From Streptomyces goshikiensis (GTDB taxonomy: Bacteria; Actinomycetota; Actinomycetes; Streptomycetales; Streptomycetaceae), in assembly GCF_014650555.1 (NCBI RefSeq), contig NZ_BMVE01000005.1, positions 124,001 to 188,000 of the forward strand: DNA of 64,000 nt. The letters run 5' to 3'. The notes beneath the pieces were generated by a model, which saw only the letters and a list, made by a program, of their open reading frames with translations, was not told where the DNA came from and made no database searches. Below, in pieces: positions 37,420-46,891 of this stretch. Both the position numbers and the translations under genes were made by a program. The number at the start of each line of letters is the position of its first letter. Position 1 is the first letter of the stretch.

Positions 37420-38931
37420 TCAGCTCTGGCCGCCGGCCAGCTTCTCGCGGAGCGCGGCCAGGGCCTCGTCGGAGGCCAGGGCGCCCGAGGTCTCGTCCGA
37501 CTCCGAGGAGTACGAACCGCCCGAGATGCCCGCGCCACCGGCGTTGCCACCGGCGGCCGGGGCGGCAGCGCCCTCGGCAGCGGCGGCCTCGTCGGCCTCG
37601 CGGCTCTTGATGACCTGCGCCTGGTGCTGCTCGAAGCGCTGCTGCGCCTCGGCGTACTGGCGCTCCCACGTCTCGCGCTGGGAGTCGAAGCCCTCGAGCC
37701 AGTCGTTGGTCTCGGGGTCGAAGCCCTCGGGGTAGATGTAGTTGCCCTGGTCGTCGTAAGACGCGGCCATGCCGTACAGGGTCGGGTCGAACTCGACCGA
37801 CGCCGGGTCGGCACCGAAGGACTCGTTGGCCTGCTTCAGCGACAGCGAGATCCGGCGACGCTCAAGGTCGATGTCGATGACCTTGACGAAGATCTCGTCG
37901 TTGACCTGGACGACCTGCTCCGGGATCTCCACGTGGCGCTCGGCCAGCTCGGAGATGTGGACCAGACCCTCGATGCCCTCGTCCACGCGGACGAACGCAC
38001 CGAACGGAACCAGCTTGGTGACCTTACCCGGGACGACCTGACCGATCTGGTGGGTCCGGGCGAACTGCTGCCACGGGTCTTCCTGCGTCGCCTTCAGCGA
38101 CAGGGAGACGCGCTCGCGGTCCATGTCCACGTCGAGGACCTCGACGGTGACTTCCTGGCCGACCTCGACAACCTCGGACGGGTGGTCGATGTGCTTCCAG
38201 GACAGCTCGGAGACGTGCACGAGACCGTCGACGCCACCCAGGTCCACGAAGGCACCGAAGTTGACGATCGAGGACACGACGCCGGAGCGGACCTGACCCT
38301 TCTGCAGGGTGGTGAGGAACGTCTGGCGAACCTCGGACTGGGTCTGCTCGAGCCAGGCGCGGCGGGACAGGACCACGTTGTTGCGGTTCTTGTCCAGCTC
38401 GATGATCTTCGCCTCGAGCTCCTTGCCCACGTAGGGCTGGAGGTCGCGGACGCGACGCATCTCGACGAGCGAGGCCGGCAGGAAGCCGCGGAGGCCGATG
38501 TCGAGGATGAGACCACCCTTGACGACCTCGATGACGGTACCGGTGACGATGCCGTCTTCTTCCTTGATCTTCTCGATGGTGCCCCAGGCACGCTCGTACT
38601 GAGCGCGCTTCTTCGAGAGGATCAGGCGGCCTTCCTTGTCCTCCTTCTGGAGAACCAGGGCCTCGATCTCGTCGCCGACCTTGACGACCTCGTTCGGGTC
38701 GACGTCGTGCTTGATCGAGAGCTCGCGGCTGGGGATGACGCCTTCGGTCTTGTAACCGATGTCGAGGAGAACCTCGTCCCGGTCAACCTTGACGATGACG
38801 CCGTCGACGATGTCGCCATCGTTGAAGTACTTGATCGTCTCGTCGATCGCCGCGAGGAACGCGTCCGCGTCGCCGATGTCGTTGACCGCAACCTGCGGAG
38901 TGGTGGCGGTGGTCTCGGTGCTGCTCGTCAT
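37420..38931 (-). CDS. rpsA: 30S ribosomal protein S1
   Basis: A 503-residue S1 protein with four S1 RNA-binding domains, at about residues 41-110, 128-193, 214-282 and 299-370 (for example KGGLILDIGLRGFLPASLVE; VNFGAFVDLGGVDGLVHVSE; VPFGAFVRVDEGIEGLVHIS). E. coli S1 has six. The last about 120 residues are acidic and Gly/Ala/Ser rich. It helps mRNA bind the ribosome. The ATG at 38931 matches the family N-terminus (MTSSTETTATTPQ). A strong promoter lies about 200 nt upstream, leaving a long leader. Confidence 0.96.
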   Translation of the reverse strand: MTSSTETTATTPQVAVNDIGDADAFLAAIDETIKYFNDGDIVDGVIVKVDRDEVLLDIGYKTEGVIPSRELSIKHDVDPNEVVKVGDEIEALVLQKEDKEGRLILSKKRAQYERAWGTIEKIKEEDGIVTGTVIEVVKGGLILDIGLRGFLPASLVEMRRVRDLQPYVGKELEAKIIELDKNRNNVVLSRRAWLEQTQSEVRQTFLTTLQKGQVRSGVVSSIVNFGAFVDLGGVDGLVHVSELSWKHIDHPSEVVEVGQEVTVEVLDVDMDRERVSLSLKATQEDPWQQFARTHQIGQVVPGKVTKLVPFGAFVRVDEGIEGLVHISELAERHVEIPEQVVQVNDEIFVKVIDIDLERRRISLSLKQANESFGADPASVEFDPTLYGMAASYDDQGNYIYPEGFDPETNDWLEGFDSQRETWERQYAEAQQRFEQHQAQVIKSREADEAAAAEGAAAPAAGGNAGGAGISGGSYSSESDETSGALASDEALAALREKLAGGQS

Positions 38932-39128
38932 GTGGGAAAGGGCTCCGGTTACGGACAGAAAGTCGTAGGTACTGCTACGCCGGGAGCCCTTATCGGCATC
39001 CACCGAAGACCGGACAGCCAAGGAGGCCCCCGATCCGCGAGAAGAGCGGCGGGGCCTCGAAAACCGAGGGGACATCAACAGATGCAAGCGCAGCCTGCTA
39101 GGTCTGAGGAGCACAGGCTCGCAGCGCA
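38932..39128 (-). other. About 200-nt rpsA leader without a gene
   Basis: Between the inferred start near 39128 and the rpsA ATG there is no convincing reading frame. S1 controls its own translation through its leader in E. coli; whether this leader does so is unknown. The sequence includes mixed A-rich parts near 38935-38990. Confidence 0.5.
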
Positions 39129-39134
39129 ACTTGT

Positions 39135-39163
39135 AGCATACGGGGGCAGCCGGACAGGGTCAA
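39135..39163 (-). promoter_or_regulatory. rpsA promoter
   Basis: TTGACC (39158-39163) and TATGCT (39135-39140) on the minus strand with exactly 17 bp between them. This is the closest match to a housekeeping (HrdB-type) promoter that I found in the window. Confidence 0.8.
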
Positions 39164-39301
39164 TGCGCGAAGGCGCACACCCCGGGCGGATCGCCTCATA
39201 TCCGGCACAATTCGTGGGCGGGCGGGCGCCGATGGCCCTTCCCGGTCACTTTCGGACCTGTTTTTTCCGACCTCTTTCCGCAGACTACGACGACGGGCCC
39301 C

Positions 39302-40150
39302 ATGAACCAAGAGGACTACGCCCCCGAAGAAGCGTACGAAGCCGACGGCGGCGCCGGCGACGACGCCGAGGCCACCCGGCGTGAGGCGGACGACACGGAG
39401 AGCAGCCGGGCGAGCCGCGGCTGGTGGGACCGCAACGCCGACGAGTACCAGAGCGAACACGGCGCCTTCCTCGGCGACGACCGCTTCGTATGGGGGCCGG
39501 AGGGCCTGGACGAGGCGGAGGCCGGGCTGCTGGGCCCCGCCGCCTCCCTGAAGAACAAGGACGTCCTGGAGATCGGCGCCGGCGCCGCCCAGTGCTCGCG
39601 CTGGCTGGCCGCCCAGGGAGCCCGCCCGGTGGCCCTGGACCTCTCGCACCGCCAGCTCCAGCACGCCCTGCGCATCGGCGACGACGTCCCCCTGGTGGAG
39701 GCCGACGCCGGCCGGCTGCCCTTCCGCGACGGCTCCTTCGACCTGGCCTGCTCCGCGTACGGCGCCGTCCCCTTCGTCGCCGACCCCGTCAACGTGATGC
39801 GCGAGGTGCGCCGCGTCCTGCGCCCCGGCGGCCGCTGGGTCTTCTCCGTGACCCACCCCATCCGCTGGGCCTTCCCCGACGAGCCCGGCCCCGAGGGGCT
39901 GTCCGTCGCCGCGTCCTACTTCGACCGGACCCCTTACGTGGAGCAGGACGAGCAGGGCCGCGCCGTCTACGTGGAGCACCACCGCACCCTCGGCGACCGG
40001 GTCCGCGACGTGGTCGCGGGCGGCTTCCGCCTGGTGGACCTGGTCGAGCCGGAGTGGCCCGCCTGGAACACCCAGGAGTGGGGCGGCTGGTCCCCGCTGC
40101 GCGGCAACCTGATCCCCGGCACCGCGGTCTTCGTCTGCGAGAGGGACTGA
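39302..40150 (+). CDS. SAM-dependent methyltransferase (class I)
   Basis: A 282-residue protein. After an acidic N-terminus comes WWDRNADEYQSEHGAFLGDD, then motif I VLEIGAGAAQCSRWLAAQG, then GARPVALDLS and VEADAGRLPFRDGSFDLACS, and the post-motif VRRVLRPGGRWVFSVTHPIR. The substrate is unknown; related proteins modify small molecules. It lies divergently from rpsA and only 7 nt before hrpB, so the two may be one unit. Confidence 0.88.
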   Translation: MNQEDYAPEEAYEADGGAGDDAEATRREADDTESSRASRGWWDRNADEYQSEHGAFLGDDRFVWGPEGLDEAEAGLLGPAASLKNKDVLEIGAGAAQCSRWLAAQGARPVALDLSHRQLQHALRIGDDVPLVEADAGRLPFRDGSFDLACSAYGAVPFVADPVNVMREVRRVLRPGGRWVFSVTHPIRWAFPDEPGPEGLSVAASYFDRTPYVEQDEQGRAVYVEHHRTLGDRVRDVVAGGFRLVDLVEPEWPAWNTQEWGGWSPLRGNLIPGTAVFVCERD

Positions 40151-40157
40151 TACCCCC

Positions 40158-42839
40158 GTGACCGCGATCCGCCAGGCCGAGCTCGACGCGCTTCCCGTAC
40201 GGGAGGCCCTGCCCGAGCTGGTCTCCGCCCTCGACGGGCACGGCGCCGCCGTGCTGTGCGCCCCGCCCGGCACCGGCAAGACCACCCTGGTCCCGCTGGT
40301 CCTGGCCGGCCTGGTCGGCGGCGGTCCCCGCCGCCGGGTCGTGGTCGCCGAGCCCCGGCGGATCGCCGCCCGGGCGGCGGCGCGGCGGATGGCCTGGCTG
40401 CTGGGCGAGCAGGTCGGCGGCTCGGTGGGCTTCACGGTGCGCGGGGAGCGGGTGGCGGGGCCGGGGACGGTGGTCGAGGTCGTCACCACCGGGGTGCTGC
40501 TCCAGCGGTTGCAGCGCGACCAGGAGCTGTCCGGCGTCGACGTGGTGATCCTGGACGAGTGCCACGAGCGGCACCTCGACGCCGACACCGTCGCCGCGTT
40601 CCTGCTGGACGTACGGGAGACCCTGCGCCCGGAGCTGCGGCTGGTGGCGGCGTCGGCGACGACCGACGCCGCCGGCTGGGCGCGGGTGCTCGGTCACGGC
40701 CGTCCCGGCGGCGCGCCGGTGGTGACGGCCGCGGGGGTGTCGTACCCGGTGGAGACGGTGTGGGCGCCGCCGGCCCGGCCGGTGCGGCCGCCGCACGGCA
40801 TGCGGGTGGACCCCGCGCAGCTGACGCACGTGGCGTCGGTGGTCCGGCGGGCGCTGGCGGAACGCTCCGGCGACGTCCTGTGCTTCCTGCCCGGCGTCGG
40901 CGAGCTCGCCCGGGTGGCCGGGCAGCTGGGCGGGGTCGACGCGGAGGTGCTCCAGATCCACGGCCGGGCCCCGGCGGCCGTCCAGGACGCGGCGCTGGCC
41001 CCCTCGGCGCACCGCAGGGTGATCCTGGCGACCGCGGTCGCGGAGTCCAGCCTGACCGTGCCGGGCGTACGGGTGGTGGTGGACTCGGGGCTGGCGCGCG
41101 AGCCCCGGGTGGACCACGCGCGGGGCCTGGGCGCGCTGGCGACCGTACGGGCGTCCCGCGCGGCGGGGCGCCAGCGGGCGGGCCGGGCGGGCCGCGAGGC
41201 CCCGGGGGCGGTGTACCGCTGCTGGTCGCAAGCGGAGGACGGCCGCCTGCCGGCGTTCCCGTCCCCCGAGATCCGGATCGCGGACCTGGCGCAGTTCGCG
41301 CTCCAGGCGGCGTGCTGGGGCGACCCGGACGCGGCCGGGCTGGCGCTGCCGGATCCGCCGCCGGCCGGGGCGATGGCCGCGGCGCGGGAGGTGCTGGTCG
41401 CGGTGGGCGCGGTGACGCCGGACGGCCCGGCCACCCCGCGCGGCGTCGGCATGTCCCGCCTCGGCCTGCACCCGCGGCTGGCGCGGGCGCTGCTGGACGG
41501 GGCCGCGGCCGTCGGCCCGCGGCGGGCGGCGGAGCTGGTGGCGCTGCTGAGCGAGGAGCCTCCGCGGGAGTACGGGGACGACCTGGCCGCCGCGTGGCGG
41601 CGGGCCCGGGCCGGCGGCGACGCGTACGCCACCCGCTGGCGCGCGGAAGCCACCCGCCTGCGCCGCTCCGCCGCCACTCCTGCGGGACCTTCCCCGACCC
41701 CGACCCTGCCGGAACCCGAGGCCGCTGCGCCCCTGCCCGGACGCGAGGCCGCGTCTCGGCGCGCCGTGGGGGCTCCGGCCCCGGACCTCCTTGCCTCCGG
41801 CGCCGGTGGGGCCGACGGTTCGGCCGCGCCGGCGACCGCCGCGGGCGCGGTGTCCGGTGACGACGCCGCCGCCGGGCTCGTCGCCGCGCTGGCGTTCCCG
41901 GAGCGGGTGGCGAAGGCCAAGGGAGAAGGGGCCTTCCTGATGGCCTCCGGCACCGCGGCCGAGCTCGGCGACGGATCGCGGCTGCGCAGCGCCCCCTGGC
42001 TGGCGGTCGCCGTCGCGGACCGGGGCCCGCATTCCGCGTCCGCCCGCGTCCGGCTCGGCGCCGTCCTCGACGAGGACACCGCCCGCGCGGCCGCCGCGCA
42101 CCTGCTCGCCTCCGGCGATGAGGTCCGCTGGGAGGACGGGGACGTGGCCGCCCGCGCGACGCACCGGCTCGGGGCGATCGCGCTCGCCGTCCGCCCGCTG
42201 AAGAACCCCGACCCGGCCCTCGTCCGGGCCGCCCTCCTGGAGGGGCTCCGCTCCGACGGGCTCGGTCTGCTGCGCTGGACCCCGGACGCGCGAGCCCTCC
42301 GGGCCCGGCTCGGCTTCCTGCACCGGACGCTCGGCGGCGCCTGGCCCGACGTGGCGGACGACGGGGCGCTGCTGGCGCGGGCCGACGACTGGCTGGAGCC
42401 GGAGCTGTCGCGGGCCCGCCGCCGCGCCGACCTGGCCCGGATCGATGCCGGGCAGGCCCTGAACCGGCTGCTGCCCTGGGCCACCGGTGAGGCCGCCCGG
42501 CTCGACGAGCTGGCCCCGGAACGGATCGAGGTGCCCAGCGGTTCCAGGATCCGGTTGGACTACTCCGCCGAGCACGGGCAGCCCGTCCTCGCCGTGAAGC
42601 TCCAGGAGCTGTTCGGGCTGGCCGAGACCCCGAGGGTGGCCGGGGTGCCGGTCCTCGTACACCTGCTGTCCCCGGCCGGGCGGCCCGCCGCCGTCACCGC
42701 CGACCTGGCCTCCTTCTGGCAGGGCGGCTACCTCGCGGTCCGCGCCGAGCTGCGCGGCCGCTACCCCAAGCACCCGTGGCCGCAGGACCCGGCGACCGCC
42801 GAGCCCACCCGGCACACCAACGCCCGCCTCAGGCGGTGA
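40158..42839 (+). CDS. hrpB: ATP-dependent helicase HrpB
   Basis: An 893-residue DExH-box RNA helicase. Walker A is APPGTGKTT (35-43), the TPRR-like motif is VVVAEPRRIAARAAARRMAW, the DExH box is ILDECHERH near 130, motif III is ASATTD, and motif VI is AAGRQRAGRAGREAPGAVYR. The C-terminal HrpB region is present (LKLQELFGLAETPRVAGVPV-type segment near the end). An Ala/Pro/Gly-rich insert occurs around residues 510-575. The role in bacteria is unclear. The 3' end overlaps the convergent DUF3068 gene by 11 nt. Confidence 0.93.
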   Translation: MTAIRQAELDALPVREALPELVSALDGHGAAVLCAPPGTGKTTLVPLVLAGLVGGGPRRRVVVAEPRRIAARAAARRMAWLLGEQVGGSVGFTVRGERVAGPGTVVEVVTTGVLLQRLQRDQELSGVDVVILDECHERHLDADTVAAFLLDVRETLRPELRLVAASATTDAAGWARVLGHGRPGGAPVVTAAGVSYPVETVWAPPARPVRPPHGMRVDPAQLTHVASVVRRALAERSGDVLCFLPGVGELARVAGQLGGVDAEVLQIHGRAPAAVQDAALAPSAHRRVILATAVAESSLTVPGVRVVVDSGLAREPRVDHARGLGALATVRASRAAGRQRAGRAGREAPGAVYRCWSQAEDGRLPAFPSPEIRIADLAQFALQAACWGDPDAAGLALPDPPPAGAMAAAREVLVAVGAVTPDGPATPRGVGMSRLGLHPRLARALLDGAAAVGPRRAAELVALLSEEPPREYGDDLAAAWRRARAGGDAYATRWRAEATRLRRSAATPAGPSPTPTLPEPEAAAPLPGREAASRRAVGAPAPDLLASGAGGADGSAAPATAAGAVSGDDAAAGLVAALAFPERVAKAKGEGAFLMASGTAAELGDGSRLRSAPWLAVAVADRGPHSASARVRLGAVLDEDTARAAAAHLLASGDEVRWEDGDVAARATHRLGAIALAVRPLKNPDPALVRAALLEGLRSDGLGLLRWTPDARALRARLGFLHRTLGGAWPDVADDGALLARADDWLEPELSRARRRADLARIDAGQALNRLLPWATGEAARLDELAPERIEVPSGSRIRLDYSAEHGQPVLAVKLQELFGLAETPRVAGVPVLVHLLSPAGRPAAVTADLASFWQGGYLAVRAELRGRYPKHPWPQDPATAEPTRHTNARLRR

Positions 42840-43824
42840 GCCGCTCCCCGGCACCGGCCCCGTCCCGCCGGCCCCGGCCCCGGCCCCGCGCCTCCAGCCA
42901 CAGCGCCAGCCCGAGGACCACGAGCCCGCCGGCCGCGAGGCCGATCGGCGCGTACGTGTGCAGCGCGAGGACCTTCGTACGGTTGGACCTGACCAGGTCG
43001 AGGGTGTACGCGGCGTAGTCCGGGCGGATCTTCACGTGCCCGGCGAAGACGGTGAGCCTGCCGTCGGGCGCGCCGGCCGCGATGCCGCCGCGCATCTCCT
43101 GTTCGATGACCTGCTCCGCGTTGACGGGCGCGCCGGTGACCGGGTCGACCCAGAACATCGCCTTGGCCTGGTACCAGAGGCTGGTGCCGGTGCTCTGCTC
43201 GAAGGTCGCCGGGTCGACGCCCTCGATCGGCATCTTCTTCGGCAGGGGGACCTTCGTCCAGGGGACGGTCTGCTCGTAGTAGTAGACCTTCATCCCCTTG
43301 TACGTGCGCGGGCCGGCGTAGTGGATCGGCGAGGAGGTGCGGGTCTGCGCGTCGAAGTAGAGGTAGTCGCGCGGCTCCGTGAAGAAGGGCCACTTGAACT
43401 CGATGCCCTCGCGCGTGACCGGGTCCCCGTCGACCGCCTCGCCCGTGGCGTGCACCGGGTCCTGGGTGTGCGCGTCGAAGATGTAGCGCTCGGGGATCTG
43501 GGAGACCATCTTCCCGTCGGGCCCGATGATGTACGAGAGGGTGTCCCAGACGACGACGTCCTTGCCGGCGCTCGCCTCGATCTGCTTCGACGCCTCCACG
43601 TTGCCCTTGAGGGTCTGGACGATGGTGACCTTGTCGACCTTCTTGGGCTGCATGCCGGCGGTGTAGTCGAGGAGCGTCGCGTCCTTCGCCTCCAGGACCA
43701 TCTCCTGGTACTGGCTCGGCGGGATCTTGGCGAGGCGGGGGTACGCGTACCAGCGCAGCAGCGGCGCGAGGGCGGCGAGGAACACGGCGAGGGCGAGCAG
43801 GACGAGGCTGGCGGTCCGTCTCAA
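42829..43824 (-). CDS. DUF3068 membrane-anchored protein, TTG start
   Basis: A 331-residue protein with an N-terminal hydrophobic helix (TASLVLLALAVFLAALAPLL), a large extracytoplasmic domain (VWDTLSYIIGPDGKMVSQIP; GIEFKWPFFTEPRDYLYFDA), and a C-terminal helix followed by a basic tail. This is the DUF3068 (porin PorA-like) layout of actinobacteria; function unknown. No ATG or GTG fits: the frame starts at TTG, with GAGGAGG 7 nt upstream, 13 nt after the partner mini-protein. Confidence 0.86.
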   Translation of the reverse strand: MRRTASLVLLALAVFLAALAPLLRWYAYPRLAKIPPSQYQEMVLEAKDATLLDYTAGMQPKKVDKVTIVQTLKGNVEASKQIEASAGKDVVVWDTLSYIIGPDGKMVSQIPERYIFDAHTQDPVHATGEAVDGDPVTREGIEFKWPFFTEPRDYLYFDAQTRTSSPIHYAGPRTYKGMKVYYYEQTVPWTKVPLPKKMPIEGVDPATFEQSTGTSLWYQAKAMFWVDPVTGAPVNAEQVIEQEMRGGIAAGAPDGRLTVFAGHVKIRPDYAAYTLDLVRSNRTKVLALHTYAPIGLAAGGLVVLGLALWLEARGRGRGRRDGAGAGERLTA

Positions 43825-43837
43825 GGCCGGGCCTCCT

Positions 43838-43978
43838 CTACTGTCCGGGCGCGCTGGGCGCGGTGGTGAGCAGGGGCTTGGGCGAGGTCTTGCCGTCGGG
43901 CGCCCCGAGCGCCGTGACGGCGAACACGAGGGCCAGCGCGGCGGCAAGCCCGATGGCGGCGGCGATGAGTGCGCGCAT
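43838..43978 (-). CDS. SPW_0924-type mini-protein
   Basis: A 46-residue protein: a start MRALIAAAIGLAAALALVFA, one membrane helix of about 20 residues, then a short Pro/Thr tail ending APSAPGQ. A strong GGAGGAGG lies 6 nt before the ATG. The pattern agrees with the Streptomyces SPW_0924 family as I recall it. It is immediately upstream of DUF3068 on the same strand, so the two are likely one operon. Function unknown. Confidence 0.82.
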   Translation of the reverse strand: MRALIAAAIGLAAALALVFAVTALGAPDGKTSPKPLLTTAPSAPGQ

Positions 43979-44074
43979 GCCGGCCTCCTCCGGAATCTGA
44001 TTGGGCGTCAGGGCGGAGGCACCGTAGCAACGCGCGGCCGAGATGAGAACCGGCCGGTTCCTCCGGAGGTGGCC

Positions 44075-44320
44075 GGAAGGCGGGCCGGTCCCTGCGGAGG
44101 CGGGCGGAGGCGGCCCGGCGCCAGCGCGGCGGCCGGTCCCTGCCGGGGCGGCCGGAGGGCGGCCCGGCGCCAGCGCGGCGGCCCGTCCCTCCGGAGGCGG
44201 GCGGAGGGCGGCCCGGCGCCAGCGCGGCGGCCCGTCCCTGCCGGGGCGGCCGGAGGCGGGCCGGCACCAGCGCGGCCAGTCCCTCCGGAGGTAGCCGGAG
44301 GCGGGCCGGCGTCAGCGGCG
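44075..44320 (+). repeat. About 49-bp degenerate tandem repeat, five copies
   Basis: The core CCAGCGCGGC recurs at 44121, 44170, 44219 and 44267 (49, 49, 48 bp apart), with a weaker copy near 44312 and an incomplete one near 44075. Between cores, alternate units read CCTGCCGGGGC or CCTCCGGAGG. The 522-nt space 43979-44500 has no supportable gene. Confidence 0.75.
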
Positions 44321-44500
44321 GCGGCCGACTGCCGCCGGGGGGTTCCCGCGCCCGGGCCGCTCGACCGGCGACCCGGGGTGCGCGCGGGCCGGGTTCGAGC
44401 CGGCCCGCGCGTCTAAGCGGTGTCGCGGGTACCGCCCGGCGCCACGGGGGGCCGGAGGGCTCCGGGTGACGGCGGGGTGCCCGGCCGCCACCCGCTTTCC

Positions 44501-45754
<1,254 letters not shown>

Positions 45755-45983
45755 GGGCCGGGCCCCCTCCCCCTCGACGTCCGCGTGACCCTACGTCAAC
45801 TCCCTGTGCACAGCACGCATTCGTACCCGGATTTCACGACTTCCCCACGTCTCGCGCAGCTCACGCATACTGTCCGGACCCGTTCGAGACGCATTGGGCC
45901 GAAGTAAGGAAGTCCTGAAGAGGGCCTCGGACGGTGGCCGGACATCACCCCCGCCATCACCCCGGACATCAAGGAGAGGCGCC

Positions 45984-46850
45984 ATGCCGTTCACCCTCAG
46001 CCATGCGGCCGCCGTGCTGCCCGCGATCCGCCGGACCGGCCGCGCGCGGGGGCCGCTGGTCGCCTCGGCGCTCGTCCTCGGCTCCTTCGCACCCGACACG
46101 TTCTACTTCCTGGACGCGGTCGTCGAAGGCGTCATGGGGTACGGCGAGTTCACGCACTCCCCCACCGGCGTGGTGACGGCCGACGCCGTACTCACCGCCG
46201 CCCTCGCCGCGTGCTGGCTGCTGCTGCGCGAGCCGCTGGTCGCGCTGCTGCCGCCCGGCTGGCGGGGCAGGGTGTACGGGCTGGTGCGCGGCGAGGACTG
46301 GCGTACCCGCCGGCTTCCCTCGCTGGCGCTCTGGTTCTACCTCTCGGCGGTCATCGGGTCGCTGACCCACATCGCCTGGGACAGCTTCACGCACCTGGAC
46401 CGCTGGGGCACCAACGCCGTACCCGCCCTCGGCCGGCCGTTCGCCCTCGGGCTGCCCCTGTACTCGTTCCTCCAGTACGGCAGTTCGGCGCTCGCCGCCT
46501 GTGTCCTGGTCTGGTTCACGGGGACGGCGCTGCGCCGGCTGCCGCGCTCCGCTGCGCCCGCGGCGGTGCCGGTGCTCGGCCGCGTGGAGATCTGCGCGGC
46601 GCTCGCCCTGCTGGTGGTGTGCGTGACGGTGGGCGTCACGATGCGCGTGGTGCGCTTCTTCACGTTCTTCGACCGGGTCCGCACCCCGTTCGACATCATC
46701 CCGACCGTCTGTTTCGGCGCGGGCGGCGGCCTCGCCGTGGCACTGCTGCTGTACGGGGCGCTCGTCCGCCTGCGCAAGCGCCGGGGCCCCGGCGCCCACA
46801 CCGACACGGGCACCGACGCCGAGACGCGAACGCCCGTCCCCACCGCATAG
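45984..46850 (+). CDS. DUF4184 membrane protein
   Basis: A 288-residue protein with about 6 hydrophobic helices, starting MPFTLSHAAAVLPAIRRTG, the family hallmark (PFTxSHxAAVLP). Other conserved segments: LVLGSFAPDTFYFL, YGEFTHSPTGVV and IGSLTHIAWDSFTH. These His/Asp pairs could bind metal or lipid headgroups as in metal-dependent membrane hydrolases, but that is an inference. AAGGAGAGGCGCC before the ATG sets the start. Confidence 0.87.
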   Translation: MPFTLSHAAAVLPAIRRTGRARGPLVASALVLGSFAPDTFYFLDAVVEGVMGYGEFTHSPTGVVTADAVLTAALAACWLLLREPLVALLPPGWRGRVYGLVRGEDWRTRRLPSLALWFYLSAVIGSLTHIAWDSFTHLDRWGTNAVPALGRPFALGLPLYSFLQYGSSALAACVLVWFTGTALRRLPRSAAPAAVPVLGRVEICAALALLVVCVTVGVTMRVVRFFTFFDRVRTPFDIIPTVCFGAGGGLAVALLLYGALVRLRKRRGPGAHTDTGTDAETRTPVPTA

Positions 46851-46865
46851 CGGGAAGGACGGGCG
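46831..46865. terminator. Two-way hairpin between DUF4184 gene and polA
   Basis: CGCCCGTCC (46831-46839) pairs with GGACGGGCG (46857-46865), 9 bp, spanning the stop codon of the DUF4184 gene and lying 27 nt past the polA stop. Confidence 0.55.
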
Positions 46866-46891
46866 CTGCCCCTGCCGGGGCGGTACGCGGA

